39,847 bases of DNA, taken from the NCBI GenBank assembly GCA_003567855.1, contig PWYM01000076.1:1-39847 (forward strand). Direction: 5' to 3'. Every line of letters starts with the position of its first letter. The first letter of the stretch is position 1. Both the position numbers and the translations under genes were made by a program. This document shows, one piece after another, positions 32,124 to 39,847 of the stretch. The notes beneath the pieces are model-generated. The model was not told where the DNA came from. It saw only the letters and a program-made list of their open reading frames with translations, and ran no database searches. The DNA comes from Gammaproteobacteria bacterium. GTDB taxonomy: Bacteria; Pseudomonadota; Gammaproteobacteria; Steroidobacterales; PWYM01.

Positions 32124-32625
32124 TGACTCTCCTCAGTCCGGTCATTGCTTAAGCCAGTTCGGGGCACGCTGTACCCACGGTGCGTGTGGTCCCTGTAATT
32201 ATTCAAATATCTGTCTTTCCGCCCTGTACCCGCAAAGTGCCGCAAGGCCATGCGGGCATGTGTATGTCTGTCCGCGCAGGGCGCTCCGGTCAGGCGCGAT
32301 ACTATCGTTCCGCGCGGAAAAGCTTGTCAATCCCGACAACGCACGGGCGCCGGCACAACTGCCTGCATCCCCGAGAGCTGTATGCGGAATAGGTCAAGCC
32401 CGTAGCGGAAGTCTGTGGCGCGATTCCGTCGCGAGACCGCGGGCGAGCCGCGGTGGCCGTTCAACCCCCCTGTCCGGCCGGACATTCCCTGTCATTTCCT
32501 GATCGAGTTTGCGTTGCAAAACTTCTGGCGCTCACGTGTCGCCTTTTTTCTGTATACAAGCTCAAACCGCCGATCACAAGTCCCGCGCCCGCATGGGCAC
32601 GTTTTCCCGGCACCCGAATGTCCGT
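32124..32625. other. 500-base intergenic region upstream of the TonB operon
   Basis: No supported gene. On the minus strand a good sigma-70 promoter is present (separate entry, 32301-32330), implying a leader of about 170 bases for the DUF3450 mRNA. A CTGTATACAAG element, one half matching the TTGTATAC sites seen elsewhere, lies at 32550-32560, and a weak 4-bp hairpin plus six T follows GGCG at 32527-32530 on the plus strand. The rest shows nothing I can interpret. Confidence 0.5.
32301..32330 (-). promoter_or_regulatory. Promoter of the DUF3450-ttpC-exbBD-tonB-TPR operon with a palindrome in its spacer
   Basis: On the minus strand a perfect TTGACA -35 (32330-32325) is followed after 18 bases by GATAGT (32306-32301) as -10. 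The spacer contains a perfect 12-base palindrome, TTCCGCGCGGAA (32308-32319). A repressor bound there would block RNA polymerase. It does not look like a Fur box. Confidence 0.6.
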
Positions 32626-33831
32626 TCAGGGCGCGTGGCGCGCCACTTCCAGGCGTCCGATGGTGCGCGCGTGAACCTCGTCGGGACCGTCGGCAATGCG
32701 CAACGTGCGCGCCTGCGCCCAGAAATATGCGAGCGGAAAATCCTGGCTGACCCCGGCCGCGCCGAATGCCTGGATCGCGCGGTCAAGCACCGCCAGCGCC
32801 ATGCGCGGGGCGACGAGCTTGATCATCGCGATCTCGGCGCGCGCAGCGCGGTTGCCGACCTTGTCCATCATGTCGGCGGCCTTCAGCGTCAGCAACCGCG
32901 CCTGGTCGATCTCGACCCGGCATTCGGCGAGACGTTCGAGCGACACACCGTGCGTCGACAGTGCGCGACCGAAGGCCTCGCGCTGTTGCAGGCGCGCGAC
33001 CATCAGTTCAAGCGCACGCTCGGCGAGACCAATCAGGCGCATGCAGTGATGGATGCGCCCGGGGCCCAGCCGCCCCTGCGCGATCTCGAACCCACGCCCC
33101 TCGCCGAGCAGCATGTTGGCAACAGGCACGCGCACGTCGTCGAAACTGACTTCGGCATGGCCATGCGGCGCGTCGTCGTACCCGAACACGTGCAGCGCGC
33201 GCTCGACGCGCACCCCCGGCGTATCGATGGGCACGAGAATCATCGAGTGGCGACGATGACGGTCGCCATCGGGATCGCTGAGTCCCATGAAGATCATGAT
33301 GCGGCAGCGCGGATCGAGCGCGCCGGACGTCCACCACTTGCGACCGTTCAACACGTATGAGTCACCGTCGCGCCGGATCGACGCCGCGATGTTGGTCGCG
33401 TCCGACGAGGCGACATCGGGCTCGGTCATCGCGAACGCCGAGCGGATCTCGCCCGCGAGCAGCGGTTCGAGCCACTCACTCTGCTGGGCCTCGGTGCCGT
33501 AGCGCGACAGCACCTCCATGTTGCCGGTATCAGGCGCGGAACAGTTGCAGGCCTCCGGTGCGATCGGCGAGCGCCCGAGCAGTTCGCACAGCGGTGCATA
33601 CTCGAGGTTGGTGAGTCCCGCGCCTGCCTCGCTGTCGGGCAGGAACAGGTTCCACAGGCCGCGCCGTCGCGCTTCGGATTTCAGGGTCTCGATCACCGCC
33701 GGAGGCTGCCAGCGGCCATGCTGCTCGAGCTGCGCGGCGTACTCGGCCTCGGCCGGATACACGTGCCGGTCGAGGAAATCGGTGAGCTCGGCGCGCAGCG
33801 CCTGCACGCGGGGCGAGTAGTCGAAATCCAT
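32626..33831 (-). CDS. Acyl-CoA dehydrogenase family protein (ACAD10/11-like)
   Basis: A 401-residue flavoprotein dehydrogenase. The FAD/substrate motif [17 protein letters not shown] and the following [16 protein letters not shown] are intact, as are [20 protein letters not shown] and the C-terminal [37 protein letters not shown]. The RKWWTSGA and DGPDEVH variants are typical of the ACAD10/11-related bacterial subgroup, which oxidises unusual acyl-CoAs; the catalytic base position therefore differs from classic beta-oxidation enzymes. Electrons would pass to ETF, part of which is at the left edge. ATG at 33831 ([10 protein letters not shown]) has GGAGG about 10 bases upstream. Confidence 0.92.
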   Translation of the reverse strand: MDFDYSPRVQALRAELTDFLDRHVYPAEAEYAAQLEQHGRWQPPAVIETLKSEARRRGLWNLFLPDSEAGAGLTNLEYAPLCELLGRSPIAPEACNCSAPDTGNMEVLSRYGTEAQQSEWLEPLLAGEIRSAFAMTEPDVASSDATNIAASIRRDGDSYVLNGRKWWTSGALDPRCRIMIFMGLSDPDGDRHRRHSMILVPIDTPGVRVERALHVFGYDDAPHGHAEVSFDDVRVPVANMLLGEGRGFEIAQGRLGPGRIHHCMRLIGLAERALELMVARLQQREAFGRALSTHGVSLERLAECRVEIDQARLLTLKAADMMDKVGNRAARAEIAMIKLVAPRMALAVLDRAIQAFGAAGVSQDFPLAYFWAQARTLRIADGPDEVHARTIGRLEVARHAP

Positions 33832-33981
33832 GGGTCGGGAGCCTCCCGTCACGATACGCGGCCGGAATCTGTCGCCGATGGTACACCGCCCGCGTCGCCT
33901 TCAGCCGCGACCGGGCTGCGCGTACACTGCGCGCGTTCAGGCCGCCCTGATGGCGCGGCTGCATCAACGCGGAGTGAATCG

Positions 33982-34950
33982 ATGCGAGCGATGATCTGTG
34001 AACACCACGGTGGCCCTGAGCAGGTGGTCCCCGGCGAACTGCCGCTGCCGGAACCCGGACCGGGCGAGGTCCGCATCCGGGTGCGCGCCTGCGGCATCAA
34101 TTTTCCCGATGTGCTGATGGTCGCCGGCCGCTACCAGGCACAGCCGCCGCTGCCGTTTGCGCCGGGCGCCGAGGTCGCCGGAGAAATCGACCTTTGCGCC
34201 GACGATTCAGGCTTCGCGGCCGGGCAGCGCGTGCTCGCCTTCTGCCACTCGGGTGGCCTGGCCGAATACGTGGTCGTGAACGCCTCTCAGGTGGTCGCCA
34301 TTCCGGACGCGATGCCCTTCGATATCGCCGCGGCGTTCATCCTCACCTACGGCACCTCGTGGCACGCGCTGCGCCAGCGCGCACGGCTCGTCGCCGGCGA
34401 ACGGCTGCTCGTGCTCGGCGCCGCCGGCGGCGTGGGGCTGGCCGCGGTGGAGCTCGGCGCACTTGCCGGCGCCGAGGTGATCGCAGTCGCGAGCACCGAG
34501 GACAAGCGCGCGCTCGCCGCCGACCACGGCGCCGCACACACGCTCGGCTACGACGATCTGAAAGCCCGCCTGAAGGCACTGACCGGCGGCGACGGCGTGG
34601 ACGTGATCTTCGACCCCGTGGGCGGTGACAGCTTCGAGCAGGCACTGCGCGCGAGCGCCCGCGGCGGCCGCGCGCTCGTGGTCGGCTTCGCCGCAGGCAA
34701 CATCCCGACGGTGCCGATGAATCTGCCGCTGCTGAAAGGCTGCAGTATCGTCGGCGTGTTCTGGGGGCAGTTCACGGAGCACGAGCCGCACACCGCGGCG
34801 GCCAATCACCGCCAGCTGATGCGCTGGTACGTCGACGGCCGGCTGCGCCCTCACATCGACCGGGCCTACCCGTTCGGGCGCGCCGCCGACGCGCTCGAAC
34901 GGCTCGCGTCGCGTGAAGCGCGCGGCAAGGTCGTCGTGACCGGACCGTGA
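33982..34950 (+). CDS. NADPH:quinone oxidoreductase, zinc-free MDR family
   Basis: A 322-residue medium-chain dehydrogenase/reductase. The N-terminal catalytic part has RACGINFPDVLMVAGRYQAQPPLPFAPGAEVAGEI, and the nucleotide fold starts with ERLLVLGAAGGVGLAAVELGALAGAEVIAVAS. The zinc ligands of alcohol dehydrogenases are absent, as expected for the quinone-oxidoreductase branch. It probably reduces quinones or enones with NADPH. ATG at 33982 has GGAG 7 bases upstream; TACACT at 33923-33928 is a plausible -10. It diverges from the acyl-CoA dehydrogenase gene and overlaps the next gene. Confidence 0.92.
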   Translation: MRAMICEHHGGPEQVVPGELPLPEPGPGEVRIRVRACGINFPDVLMVAGRYQAQPPLPFAPGAEVAGEIDLCADDSGFAAGQRVLAFCHSGGLAEYVVVNASQVVAIPDAMPFDIAAAFILTYGTSWHALRQRARLVAGERLLVLGAAGGVGLAAVELGALAGAEVIAVASTEDKRALAADHGAAHTLGYDDLKARLKALTGGDGVDVIFDPVGGDSFEQALRASARGGRALVVGFAAGNIPTVPMNLPLLKGCSIVGVFWGQFTEHEPHTAAANHRQLMRWYVDGRLRPHIDRAYPFGRAADALERLASREARGKVVVTGP

Positions 34951-35663
34951 GCCGGCTGCTGCTCGTCCGCCACGGCCAGGCCTCGTTCTTCGGCGACGGC
35001 TACGACCAGCTCTCGCCGCTGGGCCATCGCCAGGCGAGGCGCGTCGGCGAGTATCTTCACGCGCGCAGACCTCAACCCGATCGCGTCTGGGTCGGACCGC
35101 TGCAGCGCCACCGCCAGACCCACGCGGGCGCGCTCGCGGCGGTACAGGCCGCCGGCGGTGCCTGGCCGTCGCCCGTTGCGCTGGCGACGCTCGACGAACA
35201 CCAGGCCGCGCACGTGGTCAAGCACGTGCTCGACCTCGACGATGCGGCCGGCGACGGCGGTCTGCGCACCGACCCGGGCCCCGACCCGGGGGATCGCGAG
35301 CGCGTCGTTCGCGACTATTTCCGCCGCTGGCGGGCGGTGTGCGTGGACTGGATCGCCGGGCGTACGCCCGACACCGGCGCCGAACCGTGGGCCGAGACGC
35401 GCCGGCGCGCCGCGAGCGCACTGGCGGAAATGACCGCCGACGCAGGTCCGGGCGAGACGCGACTGGCATTCTCGTCGGGGGGACTGATCAGCATGATCGT
35501 CGGCGAGGTGCTGGGGCTCGGCGACGAACAGGTGCTCGACCTCAGCCTGGTGCTCGCCAATGCCGCGCTGGTGGAACTGCGCTTTTCCGGTGGGCGAGTC
35601 GGCCTCGACGCGTTCAACACCGTCGCCCACCTCGAAGCCGACGACCTGCTCAGCATGGTTTGA
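34947..35663 (+). CDS. Histidine phosphatase (phosphoglycerate mutase-like) family protein
   Basis: A 238-residue protein whose N-terminus, SRLLLVRHGQASFFGDGYDQLSPLGHRQAR, is the RHG motif of the family; His9 would be the phosphorylated residue. In most members a second catalytic histidine lies in an xxHGG segment near the C-terminus; here the equivalent reads LAFSSGGLISM, with serine in place of histidine. Some bacterial members are known to vary here, so activity is uncertain. GTG at 34947 overlaps the quinone reductase stop (GTGA), giving translational coupling. Substrate is unknown. Confidence 0.85.
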   Translation: MSRLLLVRHGQASFFGDGYDQLSPLGHRQARRVGEYLHARRPQPDRVWVGPLQRHRQTHAGALAAVQAAGGAWPSPVALATLDEHQAAHVVKHVLDLDDAAGDGGLRTDPGPDPGDRERVVRDYFRRWRAVCVDWIAGRTPDTGAEPWAETRRRAASALAEMTADAGPGETRLAFSSGGLISMIVGEVLGLGDEQVLDLSLVLANAALVELRFSGGRVGLDAFNTVAHLEADDLLSMV

Positions 35664-35683
35664 GCCGGCTCTCGAGTACCGTG

Positions 35684-35712
35684 TTGACAACATCGGTTGT
35701 ATACAACATGAT
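35684..35712 (+). promoter_or_regulatory. ilvC operon promoter with a perfect GTTGTATACAAC operator
   Basis: A perfect -35 TTGACA (35684-35689), a 17-bp spacer and CATGAT (35707-35712) as a moderate -10. The spacer is almost filled by a perfect 12-base palindrome, GTTGTATACAAC (35696-35707), the same core as the sites at 21475-21572. A bound regulator would overlap the polymerase contacts, so repression is the simplest reading. Confidence 0.65.
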
Positions 35713-35719
35713 CGGGCGA

Positions 35720-35842
35720 ATGAATACGATGTCTCACGCGAACGTGACCGCCCCGCAGCTGCCTGCGGCGTCGGCGCTGTGCGGCAGCCTCGTACTGCTC
35801 GGGCTTCTTCTTCGCATCGGAGGGTGCGGGCAACGGGTCTGA
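35720..35842 (+). CDS. Branched-chain amino acid leader peptide of the ilvC operon
   Basis: A 40-codon reading frame from ATG 35720 (or 35729, or 35708) to TGA 35840-35842. Its second half reads LCGSLVLLGLLLRIGGCG: six leucine codons at 35789, 35795, 35798, 35804, 35807 and 35810, a valine at 35792 and an isoleucine at 35816. Such clusters measure charged Leu/Val/Ile tRNA during translation. The stop lies just before the terminator stem, and the control codons sit 11 bases before the antiterminator arm, as attenuation requires. The ribosome site is weak. It is too short to be a structural protein and serves as a regulatory peptide. Confidence 0.78.
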   Translation: MNTMSHANVTAPQLPAASALCGSLVLLGLLLRIGGCGQRV

Positions 35843-35898
35843 GCGCGACCAGCAGACACCAGAAACCCCGCACCGGCCGCCGATGCGGGGTTTTTTTT
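35752..35898 (+). promoter_or_regulatory. Transcription attenuator of the ilvC operon (segments 1:2, 2:3, 3:4)
   Basis: Four segments can be traced. Segment 1, CCCGCA (35752-35757), pairs with segment 2 at 35825-35830. Segment 2, GGTGCGGG (35823-35830), is perfectly complementary to segment 3, CCCGCACC (35867-35874), forming the antiterminator. Segment 3 (35863-35872) also pairs with segment 4 (35884-35893) as the terminator. A ribosome stalled on the leucine codons would separate segments 1 and 2 and favour 2:3 (read-through); a ribosome reaching the stop would cover segment 2 and favour 3:4 (termination). Confidence 0.78.
35863..35898 (+). terminator. Rho-independent terminator in the ilvC leader
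   Basis: AAACCCCGCA (35863-35872) pairs with TGCGGGGTTT (35884-35893) around an 11-base loop, followed by eight T (35891-35898). This is a strong intrinsic terminator located 58 bases before the ilvC start; it is the 3:4 stem of the attenuator. Confidence 0.93.
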
Positions 35899-35955
35899 AT
35901 CAGCTCGCGGCCACGCTCACGGCCGTCGGGACGACTACCAGGGAGGAGCACGTGA

Positions 35956-36942
35956 ATGAAGATCTACTCGGAACAGGACGTTGACCGTGCGGCGCTTGCC
36001 GATGCCCGGATCACGGTCATCGGCTACGGCAGCCAGGGCCGCGCGCATGCGCTGAACCTCAGGGATTCGGGGTTCAACGTGGTCGCCGGCCTGCGCCCGG
36101 GCGGGCCGACCGCCAAGCGCGCCGCCGCGGACGGCCTCGAGGTCAAGGCACCTGCCGATGCCGTGCGCGACGCCGACCTGGTCGCGATGCTCACGCCCGA
36201 CCCGGTTCAGCCCGAGCTGTACGCCGCGATCGAACCGAACCTGAAAAAGGGCGCCACGCTGCTGTTCGCCCACGGCTTCAACATCCACTACAAGCAGATC
36301 ACCCCGCGGGCCGACCTCGACGTGGTGCTGATCGCACCCAAGGGACCGGGCGATCTCGTGCGTCGCCAGTACGAGCAGGGCAAGGGCGTGCCATGCCTGA
36401 TCGCGGTCGCGCAGGATGCCACCGGCAACGCGTTCGCACGTGCGCTCGCGTATGCGGACGGACTCGGCGGCGCGCGCGGCGGCGTGCTCGAAACGACCTT
36501 CGCCGAGGAGACCGAGACCGACCTGTTCGGCGAACAGGCGGTGCTGTGCGGCGGCGCGACCGAACTTGTGCTCAAGGGCTACGAGACGCTGGTCGAGGCC
36601 GGCTACCAGCCCGAGGTCGCCTACTACGAGTGCCTCCACGAGCTCAAGCTCATCGTCGACCTGCTGCACGAGGGCGGACTGAAGAAGATGCACGAGTTCA
36701 TCTCCGAGACGGCGCAGTACGGCGATCTCACGCGCGGCCCGCGCGTCATCGACGACAGCACCAAGGAACGCATGCGCGCGGTACTGAAGGACGTCCAGGA
36801 CGGCACCTTCGCGCGTCAATGGGTCGACGAGAACGCTTCGGGGCGCGACAACTACCGGCGCATGCTCGACGCGGATCTCGCCCACCCGATCGAGGAAGTC
36901 GGCGCCAAGCTGCGTGCCCGCATGCCCTGGCTGCAATCCTGA
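35956..36942 (+). CDS. ilvC: Ketol-acid reductoisomerase (NADP+), class I
   Basis: A 328-residue enzyme that converts 2-acetolactate or 2-aceto-2-hydroxybutyrate to the 2,3-dihydroxy acids in valine, leucine and isoleucine synthesis. The NADPH-binding loop is [19 protein letters not shown] (Rossmann GYGSQG at 23-28). The C-terminal knotted domain carries [22 protein letters not shown] and [19 protein letters not shown], which hold the Mg2+-binding acidic residues, and [18 protein letters not shown]. Length fits class I. ATG at 35956 follows GGGAGGAG. It opens the operon behind the attenuator; acetolactate synthase genes (ilvBN/ilvGM) are not in the window. Confidence 0.97.
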   Translation: MKIYSEQDVDRAALADARITVIGYGSQGRAHALNLRDSGFNVVAGLRPGGPTAKRAAADGLEVKAPADAVRDADLVAMLTPDPVQPELYAAIEPNLKKGATLLFAHGFNIHYKQITPRADLDVVLIAPKGPGDLVRRQYEQGKGVPCLIAVAQDATGNAFARALAYADGLGGARGGVLETTFAEETETDLFGEQAVLCGGATELVLKGYETLVEAGYQPEVAYYECLHELKLIVDLLHEGGLKKMHEFISETAQYGDLTRGPRVIDDSTKERMRAVLKDVQDGTFARQWVDENASGRDNYRRMLDADLAHPIEEVGAKLRARMPWLQS

Positions 36943-36952
36943 TCCGACGGGT

Positions 36953-36968
36953 GCCGGGCCTGCCCGGC
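36953..36968 (+). other. Intercistronic hairpin after ilvC
   Basis: GCCGGGC (36953-36959) and GCCCGGC (36962-36968) form a tight palindrome in the 61-base gap between ilvC and the dehydratase gene. There is no T-run; it may stabilise the ilvC segment of the mRNA. Confidence 0.3.
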
Positions 36969-37003
36969 CCGGCGCCCGCTTCGGCAACCGAGGAGATATC
37001 GAG

Positions 37004-38101
37004 ATGCTCAACACCGACCTGCAACCGGAACTGGCCGCTACCGACTGGGGTGCCGAACCGCAGGACGCCGACCGCGATGTCGGGATCGCCGACGTACAGG
37101 CCGCGGCTGAAGTCATTGCCGAGCACCTCGACCCCACGCCTCTGGTGCGCCACCCGCTGCTCGCCGAGGCCACCGGCTGCGACCTCTGGGTCAAGCTCGA
37201 AAACGCCCAGCCGGTCGGCTCGTTCAAGATCCGCGGGACGCTGAACATGCTCGCGGCGATGACGCCGGAGCAGCGCGGGCGCGGCCTGGTCACCGCGACG
37301 CGTGGCAATTTCGGCCAGTCACTCGCGCGGGCTGCGACGCTGTACGGCACCCGGTGCACGATCTTCGTGCCCGAGGGCAACCGGCCCGACAAGAACCGCG
37401 CGATGGAAGCCACCGGCGCGCGCATCATCGTGCAGGGCCACGACTTCGACGCTGCCTGGGACGCCTCGGTACGCTGGGCACGCCGCGAGAACGCCGTGTC
37501 GGTACACCCCGCGCGCCACGCCGCCATCGTCGCCGGCCAGGGCACCGTCGCACTGGAGATGCTCGAGCAGGTCACGCGCCCCTTCGACGTGATCATCGTG
37601 CCCGTCGGCGGCGGCAGCCTCGCCGCGGGCACGGCGATCACCGTCAAGGCCCTGTCTCCCCAGACGCGCGTCATCGCGGTGCAGGCCGAGAACGCACCGG
37701 CGTTCCACCACGCATGGCACAGTGGTCGATACGAACCGTTTCGCGCCACCGAAACGATCGCCGACGGACTCGCGACGCGGATACCGGTGCGATACACGGT
37801 CGAGATCATGCGCCGGCTCGTCGACGACTTCATCCTCGTCAGCGAGCGTGAGATCCAGGAGGCGGTGCGCTGCCTGCTCGAGACCGTACACCAGCTCGCC
37901 GAGGGCGGCGGTGCCGCAGCCCTGGCAGGCGCACTGCAGCTTCGCGAGTCGCTCGCCGGCCAACGCGTCGGGGTCGTGCTCACCGGCGGCAACATCGACC
38001 TCGCCACGCTGCGCGACATCGTCGTCAACCGCCCCTCCCCGCACCAGCCCCGGGCGATGCCGATGTTCCCGATGGCAAGCCTCGACTACGGCGACCGCTG
38101 A
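37004..38101 (+). CDS. PLP-dependent threonine/serine dehydratase, TdcB-like (no ACT domain)
   Basis: A 365-residue fold-type II PLP enzyme. The cofactor lysine is Lys75 in VGSFKIRGTLN, the substrate loop is TATRGNFGQSLARAA, and the phosphate-binding glycine cluster is VPVGGGSLAAG; the C-terminus has VVLTGGNIDL. It deaminates threonine (or serine) to a 2-oxo acid; in an ilv/leu operon the likely job is making 2-oxobutyrate for isoleucine. It lacks the C-terminal regulatory domain of IlvA, so it should not be feedback-inhibited by isoleucine in the usual way. ATG at 37004 has AGGAG 8 bases upstream. The N-terminal 30 residues are acidic and poorly conserved. Confidence 0.9.
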   Translation: MLNTDLQPELAATDWGAEPQDADRDVGIADVQAAAEVIAEHLDPTPLVRHPLLAEATGCDLWVKLENAQPVGSFKIRGTLNMLAAMTPEQRGRGLVTATRGNFGQSLARAATLYGTRCTIFVPEGNRPDKNRAMEATGARIIVQGHDFDAAWDASVRWARRENAVSVHPARHAAIVAGQGTVALEMLEQVTRPFDVIIVPVGGGSLAAGTAITVKALSPQTRVIAVQAENAPAFHHAWHSGRYEPFRATETIADGLATRIPVRYTVEIMRRLVDDFILVSEREIQEAVRCLLETVHQLAEGGGAAALAGALQLRESLAGQRVGVVLTGGNIDLATLRDIVVNRPSPHQPRAMPMFPMASLDYGDR

Positions 38102-38127
38102 AACCTGCCGGACAGGAGTTTTAGACC

Positions 38128-39705
<1,578 letters not shown>

Positions 39706-39725
39706 CTACACAGCGGAAGTCCCGT

Positions 39726-39847
39726 ATGGCCATCAAGCAGAGTCGCTACATCTGGTTCAACGGCAAGCTCGTGCCGTGGGACCAGGCCCAGGTCCACGTG
39801 CTGTCGCATGCGCTGCACTACGGATCGTCGGTATTCGAGGGCATCCG
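39726..39847 (+). CDS. ilvE: Branched-chain amino acid aminotransferase, 3'-truncated by the window edge
   Basis: Only the first 40 residues are present: [20 protein letters not shown] followed by [21 protein letters not shown]. The WFNGKLVPW and [18 protein letters not shown] segments are the well-conserved start of fold-type IV aminotransferases of the IlvE group, which make the final transamination to Val, Leu and Ile. ATG at 39726 has GGAAG upstream and lies 20 bases after leuA, so it belongs to the ilvC operon. Confidence 0.93.
   Translation, partial: MAIKQSRYIWFNGKLVPWDQAQVHVLSHALHYGSSVFEGI

Noticed and set aside
32527-32549. Possible plus-strand terminator of a small RNA (GGCG ... CGCC followed by six T)
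   Set aside because: The stem is only four base pairs with a nine-base loop, and no plus-strand promoter or gene precedes it.
34866-38028. Two long minus-strand open frames opposite the phosphatase, ilvC and dehydratase genes
   Set aside because: They run against strongly conserved ilvC and dehydratase sequences and across the attenuator; composition is typical of GC-rich antisense frames.

Overview
The window is GC-rich (about two thirds G+C by eye), densely coded bacterial DNA. A chain of gene families points to a heterotrophic proteobacterium, most likely a gammaproteobacterium: a TtpC-type TonB system with a DUF3450 partner, a branched-chain amino acid operon behind a leader-peptide attenuator, TRAP transport, and many acyl-CoA and organic-acid catabolism genes. 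Genus cannot be read from this sequence alone. I saw no rRNA, tRNA, CRISPR array, insertion sequence or phage gene.

Layout. 1-2.0 kb: the end of etfA and an MFS drug-type exporter. 2.0-3.2 kb (minus): a small membrane protein and a peroxiredoxin. 3.2-7.9 kb: a TRAP transporter (dctP-dctQ-dctM, minus) divergent from a GntR/UTRA regulator and an isocitrate-lyase-superfamily lyase. 8.0-15.2 kb: an MFS anion symporter, an aldehyde dehydrogenase, two orphan dipeptide-type ABC permeases, a protein of unknown function, a flavin reductase and an IclR regulator; several resemble parts of aromatic-acid (hpa/mhp type) pathways. 15.2-23.8 kb: a catabolic cluster of a GntR/FCD regulator, hydantoinase/oxoprolinase subunits B and A and an HMG-CoA-lyase-like enzyme (minus), divergent from a class III CoA-transferase and a glyoxalase-fold protein. 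23.8-25.8 kb: an O-methyltransferase, a TauE/SafE permease and a [2Fe-2S] ferredoxin. 26.0-32.1 kb (minus): an energy-transduction operon, DUF3450 - TtpC-like - ExbB - ExbD - TonB - TPR protein, closed by a strong terminator and followed by a second, nearly identical tonB with its own promoter region. 32.6-35.7 kb: an acyl-CoA dehydrogenase, a quinone oxidoreductase and a histidine-phosphatase-fold protein. 35.7-39.8 kb: an ilvC - threonine dehydratase - leuA - ilvE operon behind a leucine-rich leader peptide and a textbook attenuator.

Most interesting points. (1) The hydantoinase A subunit carries an added C-terminal tail of about 121 residues, roughly half lysine, like a histone H1 tail and built partly from a 15-bp tandem repeat. 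(2) A palindrome, TTGTATACAA, occurs three times in the 231-bp divergent promoter region of the HMG-CoA lyase / CoA-transferase cluster and once, perfectly, inside the ilvC promoter 14 kb away. This suggests one regulator, plausibly the local GntR/FCD protein, tying a leucine-catabolism-like cluster to branched-chain amino acid synthesis. (3) The ilvC leader shows all four attenuator segments. (4) The TonB gene is duplicated around the TPR gene. (5) Two ABC permeases stand without ATPase or binding protein.
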